Below are positions 1 through 10,061 of a stretch of 45,636 nt of DNA, piece by piece (position 1 is the first letter of the stretch; each line of letters begins with the position of its first letter). The notes under the pieces were generated by a model. The model searched no databases. It was not told where the DNA came from and was given only the letters and a program-made list of their open reading frames with translations. The translations under genes were made by a program, and so were the position numbers. The stretch is from NCBI GenBank assembly GCA_023248495.1, contig JAHFEK010000003.1:1-45636 (forward strand), given 5' to 3'. Source of the stretch: Nitrospinales bacterium. GTDB taxonomy: Bacteria; Nitrospinota_A; UBA7883; JACRGQ01.

Positions 1-383
1 GCGCCGCCGAACACCGCGCCGATCAATATCCAAAGGAAGCCCGGCAGGTAGCCGAACTGCGCCGCCAGCATCGGGCCGATCAACGGCCCCGCGCCCGCGA
101 TGGCGGCAAAGTGGTGGCCGAAAAGCACCCACCGGTTGGTCGGCTCGTAATCCATCCCGTCGTAAAGGCGGTAGGCGGGGGTGACGTTATTTTCGTTGAT
201 GGAAAGTACTTTTGCCGCTATCCACGCCCCGTAGATGCGATAGGCGATGACGTAGATGGAAGCTGTGGCGACGACTATCCACAGGGCGTTCACCTTTTCG
301 GACGGATTAACAATGCCGGTAACGGCGGCGAATGCAACCGCCGCCAGAAGCGATAGCGCGGGTAGCGCGGCTTTTCTAAACAT
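1..383 (-). CDS. cstA: Carbon starvation protein CstA-like peptide transporter (5' part, runs off window)
   Basis: Reverse-strand reading from ATG at 383 gives about 127 residues before the window edge. They include a first membrane helix, a second helix and the characteristic CstA stretch YRLYDGMDYEPTNRWVLFGH followed by HFAAIAGAGPLIGP. The family comprises inner-membrane transporters for peptides or pyruvate, induced on carbon starvation. The rest of the protein, normally several hundred residues more, lies outside the window. The gene is divergent from the binding-protein gene at 460. No Shine-Dalgarno sits at a workable distance from the ATG; a promoter-like -10 ends 7 nt before it, so the mRNA may be leaderless. 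Family assignment is firm; the substrate is not known. Confidence 0.93.
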   Translation of the reverse strand, partial: MFRKAALPALSLLAAVAFAAVTGIVNPSEKVNALWIVVATASIYVIAYRIYGAWIAAKVLSINENNVTPAYRLYDGMDYEPTNRWVLFGHHFAAIAGAGPLIGPMLAAQFGYLPGFLWILIGAVFGG

Positions 384-390
384 GTCCTAC

Positions 391-419
391 TATATAGCCG
401 TTGGCGGGCCGTTGGTCAA
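391..419 (-). promoter_or_regulatory. Predicted sigma-70-type promoter of cstA, leaderless
   Basis: On the reverse strand TTGACC (414-419), a 17-nt spacer and TATATA (391-396) precede the cstA ATG by only 7 nt, placing the likely start of transcription at or 1 nt before the start codon. It lies back to back with the forward promoter at 424-452. Confidence 0.5.
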
Positions 420-423
420 TGCA

Positions 424-452
424 TTGGCCTTCCGGGGTGGGGGTGATAAAAT
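424..452 (+). promoter_or_regulatory. Predicted promoter of the binding-protein/kinase operon, leaderless
   Basis: TTGGCC (424-429), 17-nt spacer and TAAAAT (447-452) preceded by an extended TGA. The -10 ends 7 nt before the ATG at 460. There is no Shine-Dalgarno at normal distance. Confidence 0.45.
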
Positions 453-459
453 AAGCATT

Positions 460-1686
460 ATGAAAATATTAGGTTCGATACGGGTGTTCGTTATCAGCCT
501 TGCCGTGCTTATCGTTTCTGGTCTTTTGTTTTCGATTTTCCACAAACCAAAGCCGCCGCCCGTAAAAATCGGCATCCTTTTTTCCCTTACCGGGAACATG
601 GCTAAAACGGAGCAACCGCTGGTCGATGCCGCGCTTCTCGCCGTGGACGAAATCAATCAGGCGGGCGGCCTTCGGGGCGCGCCGTTGGCGCCGGTGGTGG
701 CGGACGGCAGATCGGATTGGAGCCAATTCGCGCGCGAAGCGGAGAGACTGATCACGGAGGAAAAGGTATCGGCCATCATTGGGTGTTGGACCTCGGCCTG
801 CCGCAAAGCGGTAAAACCTGTGGTTGAGCGCCACAACCATCTATTGCTATATCCGTTGCAATACGAGGGGATGGAGGAATCGAAAAACATCATTTACCTT
901 GGCACGGCTCCGAATCAGCAGATTGTTCCAGGGCTGGTATGGGCGATGCAAAATCACGGTAAACGGATATTTCTGGTCGGCTCGGATTATGTGTTTCCGC
1001 GCGTCGCCAATATCATCATCAAGGAAATCGCGCTGGCCCAGGGGGCCGTGATACTGGGCGAAACCTACCTTCCCCTAGGGGGAACGGAAGCGCGGGAGGT
1101 CGCCGCCGAAATCGAACGGAAGAAACCGGATGTTGTGCTGAACACTATCAACGGAACGACCAACTTTCATTTCTTCACGGCGCTAAAGGAGCGGGGGCTG
1201 GCGGCCTCGTCCACACCGGTAGTTTCTTTCAGCCTGGCCGAGCCGGATATTGCCAGCTACCCCGATCTCACCACGGGACACTATGCGGTCTGGAGCTATT
1301 TCCAGAGCCTGAAATCCGAAAAGAACGCCAAATTTGTCGCCAAGTTCAAGAAGAAATACGGCAATGGGCGCGTGATAGGCGATCCGATGCTGAAGACCTA
1401 CTTTGGCATTCACTTGTGGGCGGAAGCGGTTCAGGGGTCGGGTGTTGCCGCCCCCGAAGCGGTGAACATGCAGATACTGCATGGAAGCTTAAACTCGCCG
1501 CAAGGCATCGTCTCCGTTGATGGAGAATCCCGGCATCTCTGGCAAAGCGTCAGCATTGGCAAAGCGAAGGGCGACGGACAGTTCGACATCGTTTGGTCTT
1601 CCACGAATACCATCAAGCCCTCTCCGTTCCCGGAATTCCACCCAAAGAGCCAGTGGCTGGCCCTAGCCGCGGCGGCGCTGAAGTGA
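460..1686 (+). CDS. Urea/short-chain-amide-type periplasmic binding protein (UrtA/AmiC-like), membrane anchored
   Basis: 408 residues. An uncleaved-looking N-terminal helix (about residues 6-26, no lipobox Cys) is followed by a type I periplasmic binding fold. Motifs [41 protein letters not shown] and GTAPNQQ match the UrtA/FmdD/AmiC subgroup, which binds urea or short amides. The ATG at 460 is preferred over upstream in-frame starts because the hydrophobic N-terminus begins there and the upstream reading lies antisense to cstA. No permease or ATPase genes follow; instead a histidine kinase starts 7 nt after the stop. I infer that it presents a ligand to that kinase rather than to an ABC transporter. 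The ligand itself is a guess. Confidence 0.85.
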   Translation: MKILGSIRVFVISLAVLIVSGLLFSIFHKPKPPPVKIGILFSLTGNMAKTEQPLVDAALLAVDEINQAGGLRGAPLAPVVADGRSDWSQFAREAERLITEEKVSAIIGCWTSACRKAVKPVVERHNHLLLYPLQYEGMEESKNIIYLGTAPNQQIVPGLVWAMQNHGKRIFLVGSDYVFPRVANIIIKEIALAQGAVILGETYLPLGGTEAREVAAEIERKKPDVVLNTINGTTNFHFFTALKERGLAASSTPVVSFSLAEPDIASYPDLTTGHYAVWSYFQSLKSEKNAKFVAKFKKKYGNGRVIGDPMLKTYFGIHLWAEAVQGSGVAAPEAVNMQILHGSLNSPQGIVSVDGESRHLWQSVSIGKAKGDGQFDIVWSSTNTIKPSPFPEFHPKSQWLALAAAALK

Positions 1687-1693
1687 AGGCGGT

Positions 1694-4600
1694 ATGACCT
1701 CCATCAGGAACCGTCTGATTATCGCTGTTATTTTGTTCACACTGTTGCCGTCGGTCATAATCGTCTATGGCATGTTCGCCAGATACCGTGATTCCATTGT
1801 GGAAAGATCCAAGGCCTCTCTTGGACTGATCGCCGACAACAAAGCCAAAGAAATAGAGAGCTATATCCGCGAACGGAAAACCGATGTTAAATCGATGGCT
1901 GGAATCCGGGAGACCGTTAACGATATGAAAACGCTTCATCAGTTGGTTAAGCGGCATGGAGCCGCTTCGCCTCTATTTAAAAAAGAGGAGTCACGTATAC
2001 GGGCATCCTATGAAAGATATATAGACGATTACGGGTATTACGATATTTTCCTGATTGACACCGATGGCAATGTCATCCTCTCCTACAAGCATGAAAGTGA
2101 TTTTGGGACGAACCTTTTTTCCGGCCAGTACCGTGACGAGGAATTGGCGCGGGTAACGCGGATCGCCGCAACAACCTTTGAAACAGATTTTTCGCAATAC
2201 ACTGATTACAGCCCTTCAAAAGAGTTGGCGGCCTTTGTCGCTTCACCGGTGCTGGATAACGGACGGTTGGTGGGGGTATTGGCGGTTCAGGTGGACAGCA
2301 GGCAATACGAGAAAGTTATTGCGGATAATGCGGGCCTCGGCAAATTCGTGGAAAGTGTCATAGCCGGACGGGTTAAAGACAAAAATATTTTTTTCAGGTC
2401 GGGAGAGAATCGTTCAGGCGTTCCGGCCAAGCTTTCCGAGTTTCCCAAGACCATGAGTGATACTCCTTCCTTAAGGGGACTGGCCGGTGGAAGGGGGGAG
2501 GGGATTCTACTGGATTACCGTGGACTTGAAGTCATTGCCGCGTGGCGGTATTTGCCGACGGCCCGTATCAGCTTGGCGGTGAAAATCACCAGCAAAGAGG
2601 CACTTGCCAATGTGCATGAACTTGAACGTATCGCGTATGTGGCGCTATCGGTCATTGTTTTGATGATAATTCTTTTCGGCGTTTGGATTGGAAGGGCTAT
2701 TTTCTGGCCGATCAACGCCTTGGAAATGGCGACACTTGCGTTGGCAAAAGGGGATTTGACACAGCGGGTGCCGATCAGGGGGGCGGATGAAATAGGCCAT
2801 TTAGCTGAATCATTCAATAAAATGGCGGACCGGTTGGAAAAGGCAACCACGGGTCTGGAGGCGGAGGTGCGTGACCGGACGCGCGATTTGAAGACCACCA
2901 ATGAGAAACTGGCCCGGATAATACGGGAAATGGAAACGGTGGAAGATAAACTCCGCGATACCACTTCCTTTCAGCGGGCGATCCTTGACAGCGCCAACTA
3001 CAGCATAATTTCCACCGATGTTAATGGCACGATTAAATCGTGGAATCGCGGTGCGGAAAAAATGTTGGGGTACACCGCCAGCGAGATGGTTGATAAGGAA
3101 ACGCCCGCGATTTTGCACGACCCGGAAGAGGTGCAAAAAAGGGCAAAGGTGCTTTCGGCGGAATTGGGAATGGTGGTTGAACCAGGATTTCAGGTTTTTG
3201 TGGCCAAGGCACGGCTGGGAGCGCCGGATGAAAACGATTGGATGTACAAACGGAAGAATGGGACGGCATTTCCCGTCCGTCTTTCGGTGACGGCGCTATT
3301 TGACGCACAAAAAAGGGTTACCGGGTTCCTGGGAATCGGCTTTGATATCACCGATCAAAAAATCGCCGAGCGCTCCCTGGAATCGGCAAAAGAAAGCGCC
3401 GAGATGGCCGCGGCGGAAGCGCAAAAGGCCAACCAGTACAAAAGCGATTTTCTGGCCAACATGAGTCACGAGATACGGACGCCATTGAACGCCATCATCG
3501 GCATGGCCGATCTGTTAGCGGAGACCCGCCTGGACGACGAGCAAAAGAGGTATCTCCACGTCTTCCGGGGGGCATCGGAGAACCTGCTCCACCTTATTAA
3601 CGACATCCTTGATTTCGCGAAAATCGAGGCGGGTCAACTGGATCTTGAGGAGGCCGAGTTTGATCTTAAGGAAACGGTGGACATGGCGGTTGCCATTATT
3701 TCGCCCCGCGCACAGCAGAAAGGGTTGGCGCTATCAGTGACCGATGAACGGATTATCGATCATTATCTTCTGGGCGATCAGGTTCGGTTGCGCCAGGTGC
3801 TTTTGAATCTGATGAGTAACGCGGTGAAGTTTTCATCGCGCGGAACCATTCTGGTCAAGGTTGTTTGCGCGCAGGAAGGCGATGCTTCGAAGGTGGAAAT
3901 TGCGGTTACCGACCAGGGAATCGGGATTCCAAAAGAAAAGCAACGCATTCTTTTTGAACGCTTCAGGCAGGCCGACGCTTCCGTTACGCGGAAGTATGGC
4001 GGAACCGGGTTGGGGCTGGCGATATCCAAAATGCTGGCGGAAAAGATGGGGGGCGATATCCGCCTGGAAAGCGAGCCGGGCAAGGGGAGCACCTTTACCT
4101 TTTCGGCGCGGTTTAAGCCGGGGAAATTAAAGGGATCGGCGGCGTCGCCGGATAACGATTTGCCGGGAATGCCGCTGCTTGTTTATTTCGAAGACCGCGC
4201 GGAAAGAAACAGAATCGCCGGTTTGTTGGAACGGAGGGGGGCATTGGTCCGGCAAGCCGGCTCTGTAAGCGAACTCACGCGGGAGTTTGCCGCCGCATCC
4301 GCCGCCGGTTCGCCGGTTGAGGTTATCCTCAACTATTGCGACGTAAACCGGGGCGATGCGTGTTCGCTTGCATCGGAGAAAGGCCGTAAATTATCCGGCA
4401 TCGGCAATACGCGGATGCTCACGATCACTTCTGAAAGCCTCTGTGTGAATAAACCCGAAGGAGGCGCATTGGGCCCTAATTGTTGTCTGGTGTCGCCCAT
4501 CGGCGGGAAGGACGTGGTCAGCGAACTGAAAAAAATATTGATCGAGAGGGATAGGGGGAAAATCGTGGTTGGGCTGGGTGGCGGAGATGCCTGGCAGAAC

Positions 4601-4969
4601 ATTCTTCTGGTCGAGGATGCCAGGGATAATCAGTTGCTCATCAAGGCATATCTAAAAAAATCCCCCTATAAGATTGAATTGGCCGAAAACGGCCTAGAGG
4701 CGGTCGAAAAGTTTATGGCCGGGTCATATGGCCTCGTGCTTATGGATGTGCAGATGCCCGTGAAGGACGGATACACGGCCACCAAAGAGATCAGAATTTA
4801 TGAAAAAGAAAATGATAAACCGCGGACGCCAATAATCGCGCTGACGGCCAACGCCTATCAGGAAGACGTAAACAACAGCATCGAGGCCGGGTGCGACGCC
4901 CATCTGACGAAGCCGATAAAAAAAGACAAGCTGCTCGCCGCCATGGAGGCGATTCTTAAACGGGCCTGA
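1694..4969 (+). CDS. Hybrid sensor histidine kinase (Cache-HAMP-PAS-HisKA-HATPase-pseudoREC-REC)
   Basis: 1091 residues. Order: TM1 (about 7-29), a large extracytoplasmic Cache-like region, TM2 (about 312-334), HAMP (about 335-390), PAS (about 430-555), HisKA with His592 in [13 protein letters not shown], HATPase with N-box NLMSNAVKF and G-boxes DQGIGIP and [11 protein letters not shown], then two receiver-sized modules. The first (about 825-940) lacks the acidic pocket and phospho-acceptor. The second (about 970-1085) is canonical with Asp1018 in LVLMDVQMP and the TKP lysine. It is co-transcribed with the binding protein upstream (7-nt gap), so the ligand-loaded binding protein is a plausible input. 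Output target unknown: no Hpt domain and no DNA-binding regulator adjoins. Confidence 0.93.
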   Translation: MTSIRNRLIIAVILFTLLPSVIIVYGMFARYRDSIVERSKASLGLIADNKAKEIESYIRERKTDVKSMAGIRETVNDMKTLHQLVKRHGAASPLFKKEESRIRASYERYIDDYGYYDIFLIDTDGNVILSYKHESDFGTNLFSGQYRDEELARVTRIAATTFETDFSQYTDYSPSKELAAFVASPVLDNGRLVGVLAVQVDSRQYEKVIADNAGLGKFVESVIAGRVKDKNIFFRSGENRSGVPAKLSEFPKTMSDTPSLRGLAGGRGEGILLDYRGLEVIAAWRYLPTARISLAVKITSKEALANVHELERIAYVALSVIVLMIILFGVWIGRAIFWPINALEMATLALAKGDLTQRVPIRGADEIGHLAESFNKMADRLEKATTGLEAEVRDRTRDLKTTNEKLARIIREMETVEDKLRDTTSFQRAILDSANYSIISTDVNGTIKSWNRGAEKMLGYTASEMVDKETPAILHDPEEVQKRAKVLSAELGMVVEPGFQVFVAKARLGAPDENDWMYKRKNGTAFPVRLSVTALFDAQKRVTGFLGIGFDITDQKIAERSLESAKESAEMAAAEAQKANQYKSDFLANMSHEIRTPLNAIIGMADLLAETRLDDEQKRYLHVFRGASENLLHLINDILDFAKIEAGQLDLEEAEFDLKETVDMAVAIISPRAQQKGLALSVTDERIIDHYLLGDQVRLRQVLLNLMSNAVKFSSRGTILVKVVCAQEGDASKVEIAVTDQGIGIPKEKQRILFERFRQADASVTRKYGGTGLGLAISKMLAEKMGGDIRLESEPGKGSTFTFSARFKPGKLKGSAASPDNDLPGMPLLVYFEDRAERNRIAGLLERRGALVRQAGSVSELTREFAAASAAGSPVEVILNYCDVNRGDACSLASEKGRKLSGIGNTRMLTITSESLCVNKPEGGALGPNCCLVSPIGGKDVVSELKKILIERDRGKIVVGLGGGDAWQNILLVEDARDNQLLIKAYLKKSPYKIELAENGLEAVEKFMAGSYGLVLMDVQMPVKDGYTATKEIRIYEKENDKPRTPIIALTANAYQEDVNNSIEAGCDAHLTKPIKKDKLLAAMEAILKRA

Positions 4970-4984
4970 CGCCGCGTATTTCCT

Positions 4985-5530
4985 TCAAACCGTGCCGTAC
5001 AGCAATTCGGGTTCCACAAAAACGTTGTTCGTGGAATCGCCAATCCATATTTGCCCATCCTGGATGGTGCACTGCAGCGTCATTGTTTTCCGGGCCATCT
5101 CCCCCAATAACCGGGTTGCCGCCGGGGGCAGGGCAATCACTTTAAGGTTTTCATGACGGGCCAATTTTTCACCTATCAGTTGCCACCACGGCTCAACCAT
5201 CCGCCCTCCATAAGCGTAAATGAAAACCTGTTTCGCGCGGTTGCAGGCTTTCCTGATCCTCTTTTCATCGGGAAGGCCGACATCGATCCATAGCTCGATC
5301 TCGTTAGAAAGGCTTTTTTGCCAGATATCCGGTTCATCCTCGGCGGAGACCCCTTCGGTGAATTTCAATCCGTCCGATGCGTGCAGGGCAAAGGCTAGCA
5401 GACGCACCATCGTCCGTTCATCGGTTTCAGACGAGTGTTGGGCAACGGTCAGCGCGAGGTCGTCGTAATAGGCCCGATCCATGTCCGAAACCTGAAGCTT
5501 GACCTTGAATATTGTCGCTTTAATGGCCAT
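4985..5530 (-). CDS. yaeQ: YaeQ family protein
   Basis: 181 residues, the normal length for the YaeQ family. It opens MAIKATIFKVKLQVSDMDR and includes the family signatures YYDDLALTVAQHSSETDER and GVSAEDEPDIW. The family has a PD-(D/E)XK nuclease-like fold; its cellular role is not established. The ATG at 5530 is chosen because the family begins exactly at this methionine. An AGGAG lies somewhat far upstream (14 nt). The reading frame could extend to 5647 but the extra residues are not family-like. The gene is convergent with the hybrid kinase, stops 15 nt from its end, and is divergent from the next regulator. Confidence 0.9.
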   Translation of the reverse strand: MAIKATIFKVKLQVSDMDRAYYDDLALTVAQHSSETDERTMVRLLAFALHASDGLKFTEGVSAEDEPDIWQKSLSNEIELWIDVGLPDEKRIRKACNRAKQVFIYAYGGRMVEPWWQLIGEKLARHENLKVIALPPAATRLLGEMARKTMTLQCTIQDGQIWIGDSTNNVFVEPELLYGTV

Positions 5531-5697
5531 ATGTTTGTTCCAATCTCCTGTGGCTTTTTCGGGGCGCGAAAGCCCGATTTGACGGCGGCCAAACAGGGAA
5601 CACCAAGATACCATATCGGGGGAGCCGATAGGCTTTCGTTTATTCATCCGCCAATTAACGCGTCCGGAATGACGAAGACCTGGCCGGATACAACGTG

Positions 5698-5703
5698 TAT
5701 AAT
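5698..5703 (+). promoter_or_regulatory. Possible -10 element for the REC-HD-GYP gene
   Basis: Perfect TATAAT at 5698-5703, 43 nt before the ATG at 5747. No convincing -35 is seen at 16-18 nt, so this is weak evidence. Confidence 0.35.
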
Positions 5704-5746
5704 GACGTTAGTTACCATAAAATAATATCCATGATGGGGTTATCCG

Positions 5747-6997
5747 ATGGCCTATGACACGGTTCTTGTGGTTGACGACGAACATAAAGAGGCGGAACTC
5801 ATCGTCTCGTTCCTTCAGTCGAAGAGGTTTACGGTTCATGCCGCTTTTGACGGCGCGGAAGCGGTCGTTACGGCCAAAGCCCAAAAGCCCGACGTGGTGC
5901 TGCTCGATATCGGCCTGCCGAAGAAAAAGGGGACGGAGGCGCTGCTGGAAATCAAGGAGGCCCTGCCGGATACGCAGGTGATAATGGTTACCGCCATCGG
6001 CGACATCGGAGTGGCGATGTTCTGTGTGCAGAACGGCGCATACGGTTACCTGACGAAGCCGATAGACCTCGATTCCCTCCTGCTGGAGGTGAAAAAGGCG
6101 ATGCGCAACAGGGAACTGGAAAAAAGCGTCTCGGCCTACCAAAACAACCTTGAAGATATGGTGAACCTCCGCACCGAAAAAATAGAGGAACTCAACAACA
6201 AGCTCCGGCGGAATTTTGTTGTTTCGATAAAGATACTGGTGGGACTGCTGGAAATGCACGACCCGTATCTGGGGGGGCATCTGAAGCGCGTGGCGTTGCT
6301 TGCGGGGGAAACGGGCCGGCGGCTTAAGCTGGCCAACCACGAGGTGATGGATATCGAGCTGGCCGGCCTCTTGCACGACATCGGCACCTTTGCCGTGCCG
6401 AAACGGCTGCTGGAAACCTCTTTTGAATCCCTTTCGAAGGAAGAAATGGCTATGGTGAGGCAGCACCCGGTGTTTGCCCAGAATATCATCGCCCCTTCGG
6501 ACGAATTGGCCCATATCGGCGGTATCCTGCGCAGCCATCTGGAGATGCTGGACGGAACCGGTTTTCCCGACGGTCTTAAAGGCGGGCAAATACCCCTTGG
6601 CGCGCGGATATTGGGGGTGGTGAATGCCTATGACGAAATGGTCACGCGCCGCCGTTTCTCGAAAGAGACGTTCGACTCGCGGATGGCGAAGGAGGATTAC
6701 GCGTTTAAAAATCTCTACAAGCGGGCGGAAAAATGTTTTCAGCGCGACATTATCGAGGCGCTTGAAGCGGTGGTGGAGGAATTTCGGAAAAAGGCGCAGG
6801 CGGTGACCACGGTTGACCTCCGGCACTTGACGCCGGGCATGACGCTGGCCGCCGACCTAAAAACAGAAGATGGCCTGATCCTGATGGCGCTGGGGCACCC
6901 GCTGGGCACGGAGGAGATAGAACAGTGTAAGGTTTTGCACAAGCTGGGCCTTGTCAAGGCCGAAGTGCAGGTTATCCGTCCACAGGCGGCAATGTGA
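5747..6997 (+). CDS. Response regulator: receiver plus degenerate HD-GYP domain
   Basis: 416 residues. The receiver (about 4-120) is intact, with the Asp10-Asp11 pair, acceptor Asp54 in VVLLDIGLP and TKPID lysine. A coiled coil (about 120-155) leads to an HD-GYP domain (about 160-345) and a C-terminal module (about 348-410) containing LTPGMTLAADL. HD is present (His210-Asp211), but HDIGK reads HDIGT (Thr214). The family's paired histidines read Ser263-His264, GYP reads GFP, the DPETGGH glutamate position is Tyr, and the later AD aspartate position is Asn. Family members hydrolyse cyclic di-GMP with these ligands, so activity is doubtful and a binding or scaffold role is possible. It precedes the kinase at 7146. 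Confidence 0.9.
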   Translation: MAYDTVLVVDDEHKEAELIVSFLQSKRFTVHAAFDGAEAVVTAKAQKPDVVLLDIGLPKKKGTEALLEIKEALPDTQVIMVTAIGDIGVAMFCVQNGAYGYLTKPIDLDSLLLEVKKAMRNRELEKSVSAYQNNLEDMVNLRTEKIEELNNKLRRNFVVSIKILVGLLEMHDPYLGGHLKRVALLAGETGRRLKLANHEVMDIELAGLLHDIGTFAVPKRLLETSFESLSKEEMAMVRQHPVFAQNIIAPSDELAHIGGILRSHLEMLDGTGFPDGLKGGQIPLGARILGVVNAYDEMVTRRRFSKETFDSRMAKEDYAFKNLYKRAEKCFQRDIIEALEAVVEEFRKKAQAVTTVDLRHLTPGMTLAADLKTEDGLILMALGHPLGTEEIEQCKVLHKLGLVKAEVQVIRPQAAM

Positions 6998-7013
6998 ACG
7001 CCACATCAGGCCC

Positions 7014-7113
7014 GGTACAACAGGTTTCAACCTGTTGCGTGGCTGTGAGGCCGCGAAAGGGGATTTGCCGCTTGCTCCTGCCCGCGCAACCACAGGTTGA
7101 AACCTGTGGTACC
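7014..7113. repeat. 100-bp intergenic element with nested palindromes and terminal inverted repeats
   Basis: The left arm (7014-7040) begins GGTACAACAGGTTTCAACC. The right arm (7087-7113) is its imperfect reverse complement and ends GGTTGAAACCTGTGGTACC. Each arm is itself palindromic around CAGGTTTCAACCTG. No gene lies inside. The form is that of a miniature non-autonomous repeat. Confidence 0.7.
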
Positions 7114-7145
7114 CAATCAAGAATGACAAGCATGGAGCTTGTGAG

Positions 7146-10061
7146 ATGAAAAATGGCCTCTCGTCTGCCGATATTAAAAAGAGGCTTACTTTCCTTGTCG
7201 CCGGAACTTTGTTTTTGGCGCTTGCCGCGATCGGCATTACCAACTGGCATCTCTACCGCCTCGCCCTCCGTCAAGAGGGGGTAATTCTGACCTATTTGGC
7301 GAAAAGCCACGCGCAGACCATCGAATCCTTTGCCCGGCACGAAAAAGAGGACGCCCGCCTGCTCGGCCAGCCGTATACTATTGACGATGCATTAATGAGT
7401 TACCGGGAGATCGTTTCTTCCTTCGGCAGTTTCGGCGACACGGGATCATTTGCCGTGGTGCGCAGGGAAGGGGATTCCATCCGGTGGCTTATACGCCATC
7501 GCAATAAGCCACAAGGATTTCCTGAAAAAATCCCATTTGACACAGTTGGCGAGGAGGAGCCTATTAAGCTCGCGCTGAAGGGCAAGTCCGGGACGATTGC
7601 CGGCGAGGACTATCGCGGCGTTCCGGTGCTGGCGGCCTACGAGCCAATCCCTTCGCTGGACGTTGCCGTTGTCGTCAAGCTCGATCTGGCCGAGATAGAG
7701 GCTCCATTTATACAACACGGCATTGAATCGTTTCTGGTGACCCTGATACTGGTTTTGGGGGGCGGTTTGGTTTATCTGCGGGTGGTGACGCCGATGATGC
7801 CGCGCCTGATGGCGCGTGAGGAGACGTTGCGAAGCATCCTTGAGAATGCCTCCGAAGGAATTATCACCATCGACGCCGCCGCCAACATCCTCTACGCCAA
7901 CAACGCGGTGGAGCGGATGTTCGACTATCCGGCGAAAGCGCTGTCGGGGAAACCATTCTCCATGCTCATGTCCGAGTGCGCCTTTTCCATTCCCTCGATG
8001 GAGGAGGCGATGGAATGCACCATGCTACGGCGCAACGGAACCAGGTTTCCGGTCATTATTTCCGGCCGCCCCTGGGCGGAGGGTACGCGCCGCGCGTTTA
8101 CGCTCATCGTGCAGGACATCTCGGAGCGCAAAGAGGCCGACGACCTTCTGCGCGCCAGCGAGGAAAAGTACAGGGGATTGGCGGAAAACGCCATCGCGGG
8201 CGTTATACAATCCACTCTCGGCGGCAAAATGCTTTATGCGAACAACGCGCTTCTGGAAATGTTTGAATACGGCTCGCTCGACGAATTGATCCCCACCGCC
8301 CCCCCAATGTGGAAAAATCAGGAAGACCGGATAAAAATGATTGAGGCCCTCAAAAGTTCCGGCCGGGCAAACTTTGAAGCCGAAATGCTCACCAAGACGG
8401 GAAAAACAATAACCGTTCTTTACAGCGCGGTCATTGCGGATGATACGATTTCCGCCATGATTGTGGATATGACGGAACGCGCGAAAGCGGAAGAGGCGTT
8501 GCGGAAAAGCCGCGAAGACTTCAAGAGGATATTGGAAAATTCCCCGGTGCCGATGGCCTTGACCGATGAAGAGCAGCGGATACTCCTGCTCAACGGAAAA
8601 TTCATCGAGACCTTCGGGTATGACCTTGCCGACATCCCCACCGTGGAAGAGTGGTGGCCCCGCGCCTATCCCGACCCGTCCTACCGCGAGGAAGTGAAGA
8701 CGCTGTGGAACCGCCGTGTGGAAGCGGTGATGCGCACGGGGGAGGCCTTTGTCCCCATGGAAACAGTGGTTGTCCGCAAGGACGGGAACCGGCGCAATAT
8801 CACCTTTGATTTTTCGTTCTTCGGCAACCGCGGGTTGACGGTATTCCACGACATCACCGGGCGCAAAGCGATGGAAGACGAATTGGTAAAAAGCCGTGAG
8901 AAGCTCGCAAACGCGCAAGAGCTTGCCCATGTTGGCAATTGGGATATGGATTTGCTAACGGGGAAGGGGACATGGTCCGACGAATCATTCAGGATTTTCG
9001 GTTTCGAGCCGGGGGCGTTTGAACCCACCTTTGATAAGTTCATCAGCCTGATCCATCCGGAAGACAGAAAAAAAATTGAGGATTATTTCCCCGATATATT
9101 GTCCGGGAAACTGCGGAAAGCCGAGTTTGACATGCGGATAACAAGGCCGGATGGGCAAGAGAGATTTATTCACGACAAACTGGAAGTCATAACCGGCAAT
9201 GACGGGAAGCCGGTGAAAATCGCCGGCGCCAATTTCGACATCACCGAGCGCAAATTGCATGAGCAGAAACTGGAAATCGCCAACCATGACCTGACGGCCG
9301 CCCTGGAACAGGTGCGGCAGACGCAGGCCATCCTGATGCGCTCGGAAAAGCTTGCGTCCGTGGGCACATTGGCCGCCGGCGTTGCCCACGAGATACTGAA
9401 CCCCCTGAACATTATCGGAACCATTTGCCAGATAATGTTGATGGATGAACGGCGCGGAAAAATACATGACAACTTGCGGGAAATCATGCTTCAGGTTCAG
9501 CGGACGGCGAAGATCACCAACAACCTGCGTATGTTCGCGCGGGAAAAGAAAATGGATATTTCGGCGGTCGACTTGCATAAACTGTTTGACCACACTGCGG
9601 GGCTTCTGGAGCATGACCTGAACCTGGACAACATTTTCATTGACCGGCGCTTCGATCCCGATGCCCCGCTCATTATGGCGGATGCCGACCAACTGGCGCA
9701 GGTTATCTTGACCCTGCTTAACAACGCGCACGACGTCTTGCAGCCACGGCGCGGCGGCAAGATAACGGCCGCCACAAAAGCGGTCCGGGATGGAATCGAA
9801 TTCAGTTTACATGATGACGGGCCGGGGATTCCGGAAGATGTCCTCGACAGGATATTCGATCCTTTTTTCACCACAAAGGAGCCGGGCAAGGGGACCGGGC
9901 TTGGCCTTTCCATCGCCCTTAACATCATCGAACACCACGGCGGAACTATCAATGTGAAAAGCCGGGAGGGCGAAGGAACGTGTCTTACCATCTTCCTGCC
10001 GAAGGATCCCCCCCGAAATCAGGCAAAAGAAGTGGATAAACCGGAGTTAAGGAAATCTTGA
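7146..10061 (+). CDS. Multi-PAS membrane sensor histidine kinase
   Basis: 971 residues. TM1 (about 13-33), an extracytoplasmic Cache-like sensor (about 35-190), TM2 (about 194-214), four PAS-type domains (about 224-335, 340-455, 458-580, 600-705), HisKA with His748 in AAGVAHEILNPLNII, and HATPase with N-box TLLNNAHDVL, DDGPGIP and GKGTGLGLSIA. There is no receiver of its own; the stop codon overlaps the start of the stand-alone receiver at 10061 by one base, so the two are translationally coupled and probably cognate. The kinase core is strikingly like that of the kinase at 12382 (shared SEKLAS.G.L.AGVAHEILNPLNII), indicating duplication. The signal sensed is unknown. Confidence 0.93.
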   Translation: MKNGLSSADIKKRLTFLVAGTLFLALAAIGITNWHLYRLALRQEGVILTYLAKSHAQTIESFARHEKEDARLLGQPYTIDDALMSYREIVSSFGSFGDTGSFAVVRREGDSIRWLIRHRNKPQGFPEKIPFDTVGEEEPIKLALKGKSGTIAGEDYRGVPVLAAYEPIPSLDVAVVVKLDLAEIEAPFIQHGIESFLVTLILVLGGGLVYLRVVTPMMPRLMAREETLRSILENASEGIITIDAAANILYANNAVERMFDYPAKALSGKPFSMLMSECAFSIPSMEEAMECTMLRRNGTRFPVIISGRPWAEGTRRAFTLIVQDISERKEADDLLRASEEKYRGLAENAIAGVIQSTLGGKMLYANNALLEMFEYGSLDELIPTAPPMWKNQEDRIKMIEALKSSGRANFEAEMLTKTGKTITVLYSAVIADDTISAMIVDMTERAKAEEALRKSREDFKRILENSPVPMALTDEEQRILLLNGKFIETFGYDLADIPTVEEWWPRAYPDPSYREEVKTLWNRRVEAVMRTGEAFVPMETVVVRKDGNRRNITFDFSFFGNRGLTVFHDITGRKAMEDELVKSREKLANAQELAHVGNWDMDLLTGKGTWSDESFRIFGFEPGAFEPTFDKFISLIHPEDRKKIEDYFPDILSGKLRKAEFDMRITRPDGQERFIHDKLEVITGNDGKPVKIAGANFDITERKLHEQKLEIANHDLTAALEQVRQTQAILMRSEKLASVGTLAAGVAHEILNPLNIIGTICQIMLMDERRGKIHDNLREIMLQVQRTAKITNNLRMFAREKKMDISAVDLHKLFDHTAGLLEHDLNLDNIFIDRRFDPDAPLIMADADQLAQVILTLLNNAHDVLQPRRGGKITAATKAVRDGIEFSLHDDGPGIPEDVLDRIFDPFFTTKEPGKGTGLGLSIALNIIEHHGGTINVKSREGEGTCLTIFLPKDPPRNQAKEVDKPELRKS

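Noticed and set aside
5708-6826. Long frame antisense to the REC-HD-GYP gene at 5747
   Set aside because: No domain motifs, and the plus-strand gene has clear receiver and HD motifs.
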